From positions 18,682,405 to 18,746,404 of the forward strand of contig NC_052664.1 of assembly GCF_016802725.1 (NCBI RefSeq): a stretch of DNA of 64,000 nt, given 5' to 3'. Shown here piece by piece: positions 49,310 to 60,603 of the stretch. The stretch is from Solenopsis invicta. Its lineage: Eukaryota > Arthropoda > Insecta > Hymenoptera > Formicidae. The stretch's first letter is position 1; every line of letters starts with the position of its first letter. A program made the position numbers and the translations under genes. The notes under the pieces were generated by a model. The model was not told where the DNA came from and made no database searches. It worked only from the letters and a program-made list of their open reading frames with translations.

Positions 49310-52300
49310 ATGATATGCTCAGATTTGTCCAATACTAATGAATTTTACCAAGTCAATCTACCTGAACGTACCTATAGCAGTAGGAAGTTTAAGCTTAAAA
49401 AGAAATTAAAACTCGAAGAACTCAAGGACCTCGACAGCAAAGATATTGTCTTCTACCAGGACAGTGCTCACCCCCATATGAGCGAGTTTAGAAAAATTGA
49501 AGAGCTTAATTCTTTTGTGCCTGGTGGTATGTATGTACATATATGTGTCAAATCTTCAACAATTTATATCTTTATATCTTTCAAAATGAAGGTAGCAACT
49601 TCTTTCTAGGTTCATTTTAAACATAAAGAATAGGACTTTTTATTTAAAAAATTAATACCCTCGAGAGTTTCACTTTGATCTGCATTATTTGTAAAAAATT
49701 TATAAAATAGGGTAAAATGCATATATCTTCCACAAAAATTAAGATAATAAGCTTTTTGGGCTTATTTTAAAAGTCAGTGTAAGGAATATTTATTTAAAAA
49801 ATTACTATTTGCTTTCAAAATGGTGTATCAAAATATAAAATTGTACATTTTGAATAAAAGAGTAAAACTTTACTCTTTGAATAAATTTCATACTCCAAGG
49901 ATTTTTAGGGTTACTGATTATGAATCTAATGAATCAAAATTCAATATAGTGAATAAAAATACTAAATTTGGATTTGAGTAATATTTTGATCTGTTATATT
50001 GGATCCGCCATTTTGAATTTTGAAATTCTAATTACAAATTTATAATCAGCAACTTTAAACCTTTAATAAGACGTACGTGAATTTGATGCCATTTATTCCA
50101 TAAAACAAATCAGACACGAAAGGGTTAAATTGAGAACTTTTCGAACATCCAGCATGCTCCCCTGACCTCGCGCTATTCATTTATTCAAATCTTTGCAAAA
50201 ATTTTTTTAACGGGAAAAAATTCGATTCAGCGGACAAAGTCTAAAGAGAGTTTCGAAGCGTTTCTTTAATTCCAATTAATGCCTTCTTCAAGGATGGAAT
50301 TTTTAAACTTACAGATTAATGGCAGGAGGTCATTAGATGAGGCAGAAACTATAAATTAATTAAAATAAAAGCGCTTTTTTCATGAAAAAATTTTTTTCTT
50401 TTTTGCATAAAATATAAAAAAACTTTCTGACCAACCCGATAATAAAATAATTTTACTTGAGTCCATTAATTTAAATTTTTGATAATCGTGCCTTAATACT
50501 ATTCACAGAATAATGAGATAAATTAGCCGTTTTATATTTCATTGTTGCTTACACTTGTTTGTTTCGTATGTATTGGAAATACATATTGTTGATATGTTAA
50601 TGTAGCTTAGCAAATTTTTTTGCTTTATAAATAAGTGTTATCTAATTAATTTAATTAGATGATGACTGACAACCTGATTTGAAAATACAGTGGCATGCAA
50701 AAGTTTCCGGCCAGTGACATTTTGCACTATAATTTATTAAAAAACAACCCAATAAAATTTTCATAATTATCATTGTTTTACTATATTATTTCGTTACCTA
50801 TTGTATATCTTATACTCATACGTGATAATTATGAAAATTTTATTAGGTTGATTTTTAATAAATTAGAGTACAAAATGTCACTGGCTGGAAACTTTTGCAC
50901 ACCACTGTATTTTTAAAGCTTTTTTTATTTTTATCCTTGATTATGTTGACATATCAAGAAGTATAAAGCGATTGTAACATTCATCTTGCATTGAAAAATG
51001 TTTAGGACAAGTCGGAGTTGCTACCAATGTATTAACAAAAACACAAAACCAGGTTCACAGCTTCGAAACTGTGTTCGACTTTACCAAAAAGATACGACGA
51101 AATAGACTTTTAATACACCTTACAGTAAGTGGAATCTTATTATGATTTATCAATCACATTTTTATTATTATATTAGTATTATTACATACATTCTCATGTT
51201 CTCACTTATACTTTGGCATTATACAGCATATTTATTTTAAAATTTTACAAATTATTATCGGAATTTTTATAGCAATTTATTGACAAATTTTCTACGCGGG
51301 GACAACAGGCGATAGTGTTAGTGGTTACGCCAGACAAACCAAATAGTAGATACAATGTTTTTGGGACAAAATCTTTAAAGGCTGTAGTTAAAAATCTAAG
51401 GACCGTTATCATGGAGGAACTGGAGGATGAACTTGCGCAAGAAGTACCAACGTCTGTGCAAAATCAATTAACCAAATTACCACCACTTGTAATCGATGGT
51501 ATAATGACCCCGGTGCAGATGATGACACAGCGACAACTTAGGTTGTTCATCCCGTTGATGTTAAAGTATTCCACAGGCAGAAAAAAGCTTGGTTGGGGAA
51601 TAAAAAATGCATGCCCTCCTTGGTGGCCCAAAAAATTACGTTGGATTGATATCCGGGCAGGCGATACGCGATCGAAGGATGAAAAACGAAAAGTAAAATC
51701 AACAAAAATATTTGCAATTATTTCTTTATTGCCTTATTATCATTCTGCTTCGATATTGAGAACTTTAAATTTTTTCTAAATTTCAAAAATTTTAATTTTT
51801 TTTTTTAGACTCTTTACTGTTTTACATTGCATTTGGTTTTGCATTTGGTAAAAGATATAATTGATTTTATTTAGTGACCCAAATTGACATACGCGTTGTT
51901 CTATCTTGGTTACTCATTGAAAATTTAAACAAATAAACACGATGCTTGTGTCACTAAATGGAAAGTACTCACTAAAAAAAAAACTGCTCGATCGAGTGAT
52001 CTATTCCAAAATTACTCATTGACCGAGTGTTAAACATGGAAATTCGGACAGTGCAAACCATTGCAGATCTCTTGGACTGCTGTATTACGGAAAATTGTAA
52101 TAAAGTGTTACAAATATCACGGAAGAGAAGACCTTTTGCACACTTTTAGTGAAGATATGAAATCTAATGTTAAAACACAACAAGCGACGCCTTATTCTTC
52201 ATCGCATCCTTCGTTGAATCAAAAGCAAAATAAAAGAAAACAATCGCAACAGCAGCAAGCGATGGAAGTTGTTTGCTTCAACAACACGGATTCATCTAAG

Positions 52301-55300
52301 GAAAACTCTTTGCCAGCACATATCATTCCTCAAGCTCTTGTCATTACTATTCAGGTAGAAATAGATGAGGTTTGATAAAAAATAGAATTTTTAAAAATAG
52401 ATATAAAATGAAATATAAAGTGAATATGAATTTTTGGTTATTATATTATTGAAAACATTTGTGCATCATGCTTATTATGAAACTTGACAAAAATTTGAAT
52501 AATTTTTCTTTTTTATCCATAATTATTTAAATTTAATTTTTCAAGATCTTATTTTTAGAAATCCTACATTTATGACAAATTAAATATGAATATACATCTT
52601 TAGATTAATATAAAGTTCTACTAAAAATAAAAATTTGTACAAATTTTTTTTTATAGTTTTTTTGTAGAAATATTTATCTTTTTGTAAAATATTTATGTTT
52701 TTCTTAGAAATAAGTATATTTAATTATTAAAATCAACAAAAATACTTTAATTCTAGAATTTTTTGTTAGATTTTTGTAACACTTCTAAAATTTGATATAT
52801 ACATTTCTTTGGTGAAAATTTTTTGCTGAATTTTTTATATAATTTTTCAGAATTTTTGTATAATCTTATAACTTTTTCGGCTTTTTTATACAAAATTGGA
52901 ACTCTTCTCGAAAATATCTACATCTTTTCTCACAATTTTTCATGTTGATTATAAAATATCTTAAGAGTTCTAAGTTTTTTGTTCTATAATTTATAATAAA
53001 ATGTTATAAAATCTGAAAAAGTTGAATGTATTGTTTAGAAATTATAGAAATTATTTAGAATTTACAATATATTTTATAATTTACATATATAAAAAATTCT
53101 AAGAGAAGATGTAAACTTTCTGAGTATTTCTGAGTATTTTGTTCCGATTCGTATAAAAATTATTATCAAACTTTTTATAGCAAACTATTGATGATTTTGT
53201 TACGCGAGGAGAACAGGCAGTAATGTTAGTGGCTATGCCAGACAAACCAAATAGTATTTACGAAGTCTTTGGAACAAAACCCTTAGAAGTTGTAATTAAA
53301 AATCTAAGGACCGTTATCATCAAGGAACTAGAGAACGCACTTACGCAACAAGTGCCGTCGCCTGTACAGGATGATCCATCATTATTCGAATTACCACCAC
53401 TTGTAATTAATGGTATACTGACCCCAGTAGAGAAGATGACACGGGAGCATCTTAAGACGTTCATGCCGTTGTTATTAAAGTATTCAACATGTAAAGAAAA
53501 GCATTGCTGGGGGAGAAATAGACGACCTCCTTGGTGGCCCTTAGAAGTATCTTGGTCTCATGACTGGTGGAAGGATGTTCGATCGGAGGATTTGAAACGA
53601 AAAGTACGTAAAATCAAATAAGAATTGTAAAATAAAGATATTATAAATTATTTCTTTATTTTCTTATTACCATTCTGTTTCGATATAAAGAGCTTTAAAG
53701 CTAGATTTTTTTATATTATTTTTTGCAAATATATGTTAATAGTTTGAAAAAATAATTAAAACTTTTAATAGAAGAGAAATAAATCTATTTCTTCTATCAA
53801 ATTTTAAAGAGTTTAATTTTTTTCTAAACTCTACTATTTTACACATTTGATAAAAAATATTGATTTAATGGCCCAAATCGACACACGTGTCATCCTATCT
53901 TTGTTATTCATTATCAAAAAGATAAAACGATGCTTTTATCACTAAATGGAAAGTACTCAATGAATATAAATTGCTCAATTGAGTAATCTATTCCAAAAAC
54001 TGATTAATCGAGTGTTAAACATGGAAATTCGAACAGTGCAAACCATTATTGCAGGTCCCTTGGATTGATTTATTGCGGCAAATTGTAATAAATTGTTACA
54101 AACACCATGGAAGAGAAGATCTTCTGCCAACCTTTAGTGAAGATGACGAATCCAATGTTATAATGCAACAAGCGACGCTTGATTCTTCATCGCATCCTTC
54201 TTTGAGTCAGGGGCAGAATGGGGAACACCTCAACAGCACAGATTCATCTAATGAAAACTCTTCGCGAGCACAAATCATTGACGCGTCTCTCATAACTCTT
54301 ACCACTGCTACTCAGGTGAGAATGGATAGAGTTTGATAAAAAATACAATTTTTAAAAATCGATATAGAATGACAGGAAATGAATTTTTGATCACTATATT
54401 ATTAAAGAGATTTGTATATTATGCTTATATTGCAAAATTAAATTACATTTTGCTTACTTAGTAAAATTTAAGTAAATCTTTCTTGTGATTTTTAATCTTT
54501 CTAAATCTGATTTTCATTTGTTTCTACAATCTATACCCAATAGAAAAAGAAGGAATCAAAAATATGGAACTGACATATTTTTTGCAAATATATCTTTTGA
54601 CATGTTTGGTTTTGAATTAAATCCATTTTTTTCTGTTATACCATATATTAGATTTTATAATTAATATATTAATTTGTTTACAATATTTCATAATGAAACA
54701 TTTGTAGATAAAATTTATTTATATTTTAATATTCTAATTAAAATTGGTTGTATATTTTTTTACATTAAACAAAAAAGGTTTAAGCCTAAAATTAATAAAA
54801 AAAAAAACAATTCTATCTATATATTTAAATCTCTTCAAATATTACTTGCATTTTTCTTGAAACGAACTTCATGTGAGTTGGACGTTTCTTGTATAACAAT
54901 GGCCTGTTAATATTATATTTATTATAACAAACGTTTCTCGACTTAGAGCTGCAGTTTAAAAAAATATTATTTACTGTCATTTGTGAAACGCGAATATTAT
55001 ACTGTACTCAAGTACAATTTATCCCTTTTTCGAAATATTTGAGATATTTTGAAAGTTGAAATCAAGAGATTTGTTACTTTATTTATTTTAATATACTTTT
55101 CTTATCAATTTTATTTTTTGTAAGTTTAATAATTTATGAAGATGTAGTTATGATATTATATAATAATTTATTCTTCTGAATTACAATTGTTTAGCAGATG
55201 ACAGCCCAATATCCGACAACTCTATTGCAGACAATAATCAATCCAGATGAAACAGTTTCCATCATACAGGTGGATCCTAGTGGCTGCACCAATTACTATG

Positions 55301-56033
55301 TTACCAGCTAACACAATAACCCAAAAAGTTGTTACTGTAAGTCTTCTCTAAAAATGAAAATATTTAATATAAAAATTCTCTAAAGACCTTTTTTTGAAAA
55401 GGTCTCGAAGATATAAATCTTTTTTTACAAGATGTAACAGAATTAACGTAATATGATATTTTATAATGCAAACTATAAAGAATTGAATACATTAAATAGG
55501 TATACAGCACATGAATTTGGTTATTCTTGCATTTCTTATTATTTATTCCTAGACACATATATGCAGAACTAGTACATAGAGAAATATTAAAGTTTAATGT
55601 AAAGCGAATACAGATGTTTATATAAAATCAATACAAGATAAAAATATAAATATAGAATTATAAATATCATCTCTAAAGATTGATATTTATAACAGAGAAA
55701 TGTTGTCTTTTATACTTGTAGATCATTATCAGTTTAAAGAATACTAATCGTAATAAGTGCAACAGATAGTAGTAGTAATGAGAGTGGATGGAATATATTA
55801 GTCTATATGTCATTTAGAATTGAAGTTTTTCTGTAACTCTCGTTAAAAATTATGAATTAAAATATATGCGAGATATTTAGGTTCAAATTTGCAATCTATT
55901 ATTTATGAGTTCGTCACTCTCGCATGAACACCCGAAATATTAATATATAACAAAATATCAAATTATAACAACAATCACCGAACAGATAATATTATGTATG
56001 ATAATAATCTTAATATATAATTTTAAACATTTT

Positions 56034-56110
<77 letters not shown>

Positions 56111-57194
56111 TAGGATATATATTTGTGGCTGTTCCCTATGGCTGTTTTTTTTTTTTTTATCGAATTAAAGTTAACAGAATTCAAATGAAATATTCGAATG
56201 TTGTTGATAATTAAAAAAAAAATAGTTAAATGTATGCAATATTAGTTATATAAAGTAAACAGTGTGCAATAATGTATATTTTAAAACTTACAATTTATGA
56301 TCAATCTAGCTCGTTATTACATAATAATAAAATTAAGAATTACAAATAATAAAGGCAAAAAACGATCGAACAAATGTTGATCGATTACTCAATAAAAATA
56401 AAAATTTATTAAATTATTTAGTAAAATAATTTATTAAATCCAAATTTAATAGATCTTTCTAACAATTACGAAAAATGTGTCAATATTTTGTAGTTAGAAT
56501 GGTGATTGAAGAAGACTACGTAGAGTTAAAACTAGGTGCTTGAATTAATTCTTGACTGTTGATGTATATGAAAGTACTGTCAATAGGTTTTAATAATTAG
56601 TATGTGACATTTGATCGGGGTGCAAAGAATGCAATTTTTTATCACATTGAAGATGTCGGATTTTGTATCAAAAAAAGAGCAAAAGTGCATGACAAAAAGC
56701 GCCTTGGTCAGCCGAAAAAGTTTAAAGATAAAAAATTGAAGGCATTTCTTCAAGAAGATTCATGTCAGATACTCAAAGCGTTATCGGAAACATGAAATGT
56801 CGTTGAGTCAACCGTTAGTAAACATTTAAAAGCAATGACAATGATCCACAAGTTTTGCTTAAGTAGATTCACTTTTGATTATGTTCGATTTAATAAATTT
56901 TTACATTTATTGAGTAATCGATCAACATTTGTTTAATGCTCGTTTTTTGTCCTTATTACGATTTTTAATTTAATAACATTTTATTTTTATTTGCGTATTT
57001 AGATCCATACAATTCAAGTTGTAAAAACATTAACAGAAGTAGCTGGCAATACAAAAGGCGCTACCGCAGCCATTAATTTGAATGCCGTAACAGAAGCAAT
57101 ATCAGGTCAAGATAGCCAGATCATCCGAGGAAAATGGAAAACAGTTTTTTATAGACTCTACACCGTCCAGGCTCACCAACTAGGAGCAAGTTGA
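49310..57194 (+). CDS. Divergent erect wing/NRF1-family paralogue with duplicated DNA-binding-domain exons
   Basis: The NRF1/P3A2/EWG family are nuclear transcription factors. In-phase exons: 49310-49526, 51006-51124, 51273-51692, 52067-52354, 53181-53603, 54055-54315, 55198-55269 and 57003-57194. The second carries HSFETVFDFTKKIRRNRLL, a degraded form of the family basic region. Exons 3-4 and 5-6 each encode the core domain (PPLVIDGIMTPVQMMT, LMLKYSTGRKKLGWG, PPWWP, CYKYHGREDLL). The seventh carries DETVSIIQ and the last NLNAVTEAISGQDSQII. With both cassettes the model gives 663 residues; with one, 435 or 427. The first exon (72 codons, Lys/Leu/Asp-rich) is unlike the usual ewg N-terminus. 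Divergence is far greater than for canonical ewg, which is normally very conserved, so a second ewg gene is expected elsewhere. The 3' end may be degraded. Expressed paralogue or young pseudogene cannot be settled from sequence. Confidence 0.75.
50100..50440 (+). mobile_element. Degenerate mariner transposase 3' remnant
   Basis: In broken plus-strand frames this stretch recalls the C-terminus of mariner transposases: a TSSMLP-like piece, then a degenerate FxxKSLQKFF/NGKKFDS block (from the segment around 50190-50235), then an INGR/RW-like piece. It ends near 50437 with ACTTTCTGACCAACCCGATA, like a mariner terminus. It lies in the first intron of the ewg-like gene and has several stop codons. 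Confidence 0.55.
50688..50907. mobile_element. Tc1/mariner-type MITE with about 85-bp inverted repeats
   Basis: The left end CAGTGGCATGCAAAAGTTTC and right end GAAACTTTTGCACACCACTG are inverted complements, and both are flanked by the TA target dinucleotide. The arms continue through GGCCAGTGACATTTTG and AATAAAATTTTCATAATTAT nearly to the centre of the 220-bp element. No transposase is present. Confidence 0.8.
51273..52354 (+). other. ewg-like DNA-binding cassette A (exons 51273-51692 and 52067-52354)
   Basis: Cassette A is two phase-0 exons. The first encodes the core NRF1 domain from QFIDKFSTRGQQAIVLVVTP to the Trp-rich PPWWPKKLRW segment, with donor GTAAAA. The second encodes ISWTAVLRKIVIKCYKYHGR followed by a Gln-rich tail (KQNKRKQSQQQQ). 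Because both boundaries are phase 0, it can be included, skipped or swapped without a frameshift. It has diverged more from the family than cassette B: DDPSLFE is replaced by a shortened linker and a Lys-Leu pair interrupts GRGKPGWG. Confidence 0.7.
53181..54315 (+). other. ewg-like DNA-binding cassette B (exons 53181-53603 and 54055-54315)
   Basis: Cassette B repeats the exon-intron-exon layout of cassette A about 1.9 kb downstream, again with phase-0 boundaries and donors GTACGT and GTGAGA. It keeps the family segment PVQDDPSLFELPPLVINGIL and TPVEKMT, so it is closer to ancestral ewg than A. It has lost GRGKPGWG (now CKEKHCWG). The intron between the exons is also homologous to that of cassette A, for example the shared AAACATGGAAATTCG just before both second exons, proving a genomic tandem duplication. 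Confidence 0.7.
56038..56105. repeat. (AT)n microsatellite
   Basis: More than 30 uninterrupted AT units, in the last intron of the ewg-like gene. Confidence 0.95.
56347..56960 (+). mobile_element. Internally deleted mariner element with transposase fragment
   Basis: Terminal inverted repeats of about 65 bp include AACAAATGTTGATCGATTAC TCAATAAA on the left and its complement on the right, with outer parts AAGGCAAAAAACGA and TCGTTTTTTGTCCTT. Between them, plus-strand frames at 56604-56795 and on to about 56880 encode the N-terminal helix-turn-helix part of a mariner transposase (KKRLGQPKKFKDKKL, then a stop-interrupted TVSKHLKAMTMIHK). The catalytic domain is absent, so it is a deletion derivative. 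It lies in the last intron of the ewg-like gene. Confidence 0.75.
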
Positions 57195-58165
57195 GCAGTA
57201 ACTCGTTTTTGGCCCTGGATCATTATTTTATGTAAAAAGAATTAAAAAAGAATGTAATAATGGTTTAAATTCATTAAATGCAATATTACAAGTGTCCTTG
57301 TAATATTTTCAGTAATACATGACTTCATATTTTAAAAAATTTGTATAATTCATAAACATTTCATACTCTTAAACAAAAATAACACAGTTTACGTTTTTAA
57401 TTCCAAAATATTCTTCAAACACTCCATGCTTTCTTATAAATACTGTTTTTCAAAATTCTTATATCTTATTTGTGGTTAAATTACTTTAAACTCCTCTTTC
57501 TAAAATACTATTTTAGAAAGTTACATTTAAAAAAAAATTGAGGTAAAAAGATTTGGAAACATTGAGGAGTGCTTATACTAATTCCCAATCAGCAGACAAT
57601 GTTTTTTTAATGTTTTTTAAATAGTCATTATAATGTTAAAAAAACATAACCTGCTGATTGAATCATAATATTATTCTCAAAATTTGATCACTCATATTAT
57701 ATGAAGACCTGAGAAAATTTTCTTAAGACACAATGTTACACCTATCACATCTTTTCAGATTTCTTAGGATAAAACTGAAACATTACCTAAAACTTCACTT
57801 TCAAAGTAAAAAAAGACTAAACGAATTGTTAAAAATAAATAATACAAACAAACCTCGAGCAAATTACAAACTGTTTTCAAGCAACACCGAACATTAATGT
57901 ATGAATATACTTTCTCTAGTGATGCATTTTTCTAAGATAAAAACGAAAAATGAATGTATTAGATAATTCATCTTATCTAATTGAAAGAATTAATGCATTG
58001 ATAATCTACAATTAATTTATTAAATCATATTAACAAATATATGTAACAATATAAGCAGAATTTAAACTTGATTGAAATGTATCATTACGAATTCTGACAT
58101 TACAGTGAGACCACTGCAAATTACATAATCTCTCCTCCTCATATTCTATTCTTTCATCTATGTTG

Positions 58166-58198
<33 letters not shown>

Positions 58199-58425
58199 GT
58201 ATTAACCCGGTAGACAAAAAATACATTTTTTGTGCCTGTAAGAACACTTTAGGCACAGACATTTCGCCTAAATTACATTATGTCTGGATAACAGCTCAAT
58301 CGTGGAATATTTTTATGTATAACGCAGTTTTAAAATTAATTTAAAAATCTGGATGCGTTTTCTAGATGCACATTATTACAAATCGGGCGCATGGTAGCGT
58401 CGTTGTGCAACATCTGTTTATTTAC
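57195..58425. other. Tail-to-tail intergenic region between ewg-like and RNase kappa genes
   Basis: Contains the 3' ends of both convergent genes, an imperfect hairpin element (57586-57660) and a TA/TG microsatellite (58160-58198). No gene is recognised. Confidence 0.5.
57586..57660. repeat. 75-bp hairpin element, MITE-like
   Basis: CAATCAGCAGACAATGTTTT at the left pairs with AAAACATAACCTGCTGATTG at the right. About 24 of 29 arm positions match, with a 17-bp loop. The terminal ATTCCCAATC/GATTGAATCAT context suggests a tiny transposon remnant. Confidence 0.5.
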
Positions 58426-59817
58426 TTATAAGCTAAGAGACGATCTTGAATTAAGATAGAACTGATGACCAGAGAAAAGGAAGGTGAGGACATAGATGCA
58501 CGCGGCAATCCAACAATTATATGCGTTCTGCGTGTATCCTCGATCCACCGCTTTGTAGAAGTCTTCTATCGCGGTTAAGTTTTGCTCTCCTAACGGAAGA
58601 TCCTCTACCAGCGCTACGCTCCGGACGTAGAAAAATATTCCCATGAAAAACTGAGAAAAAAGATCCATTAAACACTCTAGCTCTATTTGATGGTACTAAC
58701 ATTAACTATAACAGCATTAAGGCCATGACACACAAAAAATTTAAACAGTAAAATTTAGTAAACGAATTAATCACAAATGAAAAATCCAAAGCCATAACAT
58801 AAGCAGTAGCAAATAAACATTGATTTCCTTACTATGTACATCTTACTGCTTAAGTTTTCTATGTACTATGGCCTTTAAGCTCACAGCTGCATTTACTGCC
58901 TGTGCTGAAAATCTATTGTGCATGTAACATATCCTAATAGATTTCCAGCATAATGAATATTGGAATCATGTTCTACCAAGAGAGTCTTTGAAATAATTTA
59001 ACAGCTGAATTACCAAAATAACAGAAACCAAAATTACCCAAATTACAGAAACCAAAATAAAATTGTCATTTTGTATCATTTATATAGAATACAAACTCTC
59101 GTTCAAATGGCTATGAGAAAGCAAATTCTCTATTTAGTATTTCCAATCAATTTGTCATCAAATTCTGTTGAGCTTTGTGCCTATGATACCATGCATCACT
59201 CTGATTCTCGGACAGAGAGAGAATTGACCAATTTCATTAGTCAATTGACCAAGTTATTCTAACACGATTAGTCTTGAAATGATTTCCAGTATGGTAGACA
59301 TAAAACTTAAAAGATTAAAAAATTATTATATTTCTATTGGCATTCTAAAAATAAGATTTACAACAAACGCGTCTCACAAAATCTAAATTTTTGATAAATT
59401 CGACTGTCTGGGAAACTGTCTCCAATATCCATCCTGTCAACACTGACCATCAGTTACGTCCATTTACATTGTTAAAATTTCATATTTTAATCATGTAAAC
59501 GTAATATCACGTAGTATCACGTATTAATGTTATATTTACATTGTTAAGTGCAAAATTTTAATATAGATGTAAATGCTCAATGTCGACTGGGCAGGTGTCT
59601 CACTTCCCCATACAACACTTCCAAGGGACATTCTAAAAACACTCCAAAGACGTCCTGAAGACATTTAAAGCATGTCCCTCGGATAAAATGCGTTGTGAGG
59701 ATCTAAAATATGAATACATTTATTAAAAACATGATCTCTTTTTCTCACCAGTTGGAGCACGCCCCAGACGGACAGGACCAGACCGCACAAGGCGTACTTG
59801 GGACCGCAGATCTTCAT
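58426..59817 (-). CDS. Ribonuclease kappa
   Basis: Two exons: 59749-59817 (23 codons, donor GTGAGA) and 58426-58650 (acceptor TTTCTCAG), joined in phase 0 to give 98 residues, the normal family length. The N-terminus MKICGPKYALCGLVLSVWGV begins the first membrane segment. GIFFYVRSVALVEDLPL and GYTQNAYNCWIAACIYVLTF are the family signatures, the second opening the second membrane span. Ribonuclease kappa is a small membrane protein with reported endoribonuclease activity; it also associates with the V-ATPase and is needed for endocytic uptake in flies and human cells. No residue expected from the family is missing. It starts 786 bp from the divergently transcribed Phafin gene. Confidence 0.96.
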
Positions 59818-60603
59818 CCTGACCGCACGGATCTAACCAAACTACGAACTATCTTTGCGCGAACGCTTGATAATTAGCTGCAAAGCCGTGAAATCCGTCC
59901 GCTAACACCTTCGGCCGTCGTGATCAGTCGTGATCATTCACAGGTGATGAGGGTTTGTAATCATGTGATGTTCGACAATCTCGATAGATCGCCCCTCCGA
60001 CAGAGCGCCAGCAATATCGATAACAATCGATAAATCGATATAGTCTGGTTCAAACAAGAGGAGAGCGGACTGCGCTTGGAGTTTCCCTCTCTACGAGCCA
60101 CGCCGCGCCTAGATCATCAAAAAATGCTAAATTATTTTAATAGCATTTTTTTTAATTTGTGTAGAATTTTATTGAATTTTTTCCGCCAGAGCAGTGTGTG
60201 GCTGCAAAAAAATAAAAGAAGTAGAGAGATGTGTATTTATATATATCTTCATTCTTTTTGGATGAATTCTTCTTCTTTTAATATTCGTGAATAAGATCGA
60301 GTGTTTTAATATTAATTTAAAATAAAATACATGTAATAACTCTTATTCTGCCTTTCGAATGTAGTGAATCTCTTTCGAGAAAAATCGATTCTGTTTCAGC
60401 TCTCCGGACGTTCCCGCTTATCGTACCGAATAAACTTTACCCAATTGAACGCCAGCGGGCGCCAAAGTCGGCGATAAGCGCAAATCGCGGATAAATGGTG
60501 AAATCAGCGGGCTCGTCGTTCGCGGACACGCACGGGCGGCACGGGTTTACGTATTGGACGTGATTCACGCTTCCTGCTGTTGTCAGCCCTGATTCACAGG
60601 ATC
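59818..60603. promoter_or_regulatory. Shared divergent promoter region of RNase kappa and Phafin genes
   Basis: The two start codons face away from each other across 786 bp. Both ends are moderately GC-rich, with an AT-richer middle (60120-60360). A TATCGATAACAATCGATAAA TCGATA cluster near 60015-60041 resembles DREF/DRE-type promoter motifs (TATCGATA), which commonly mark insect housekeeping promoters. Which gene it serves is inference. Confidence 0.5.

Noticed and set aside
56604..56795. 63-codon plus-strand frame as a host gene exon
   Set aside because: Its residues match the helix-turn-helix part of mariner transposase and it lies between mariner-type inverted repeats.
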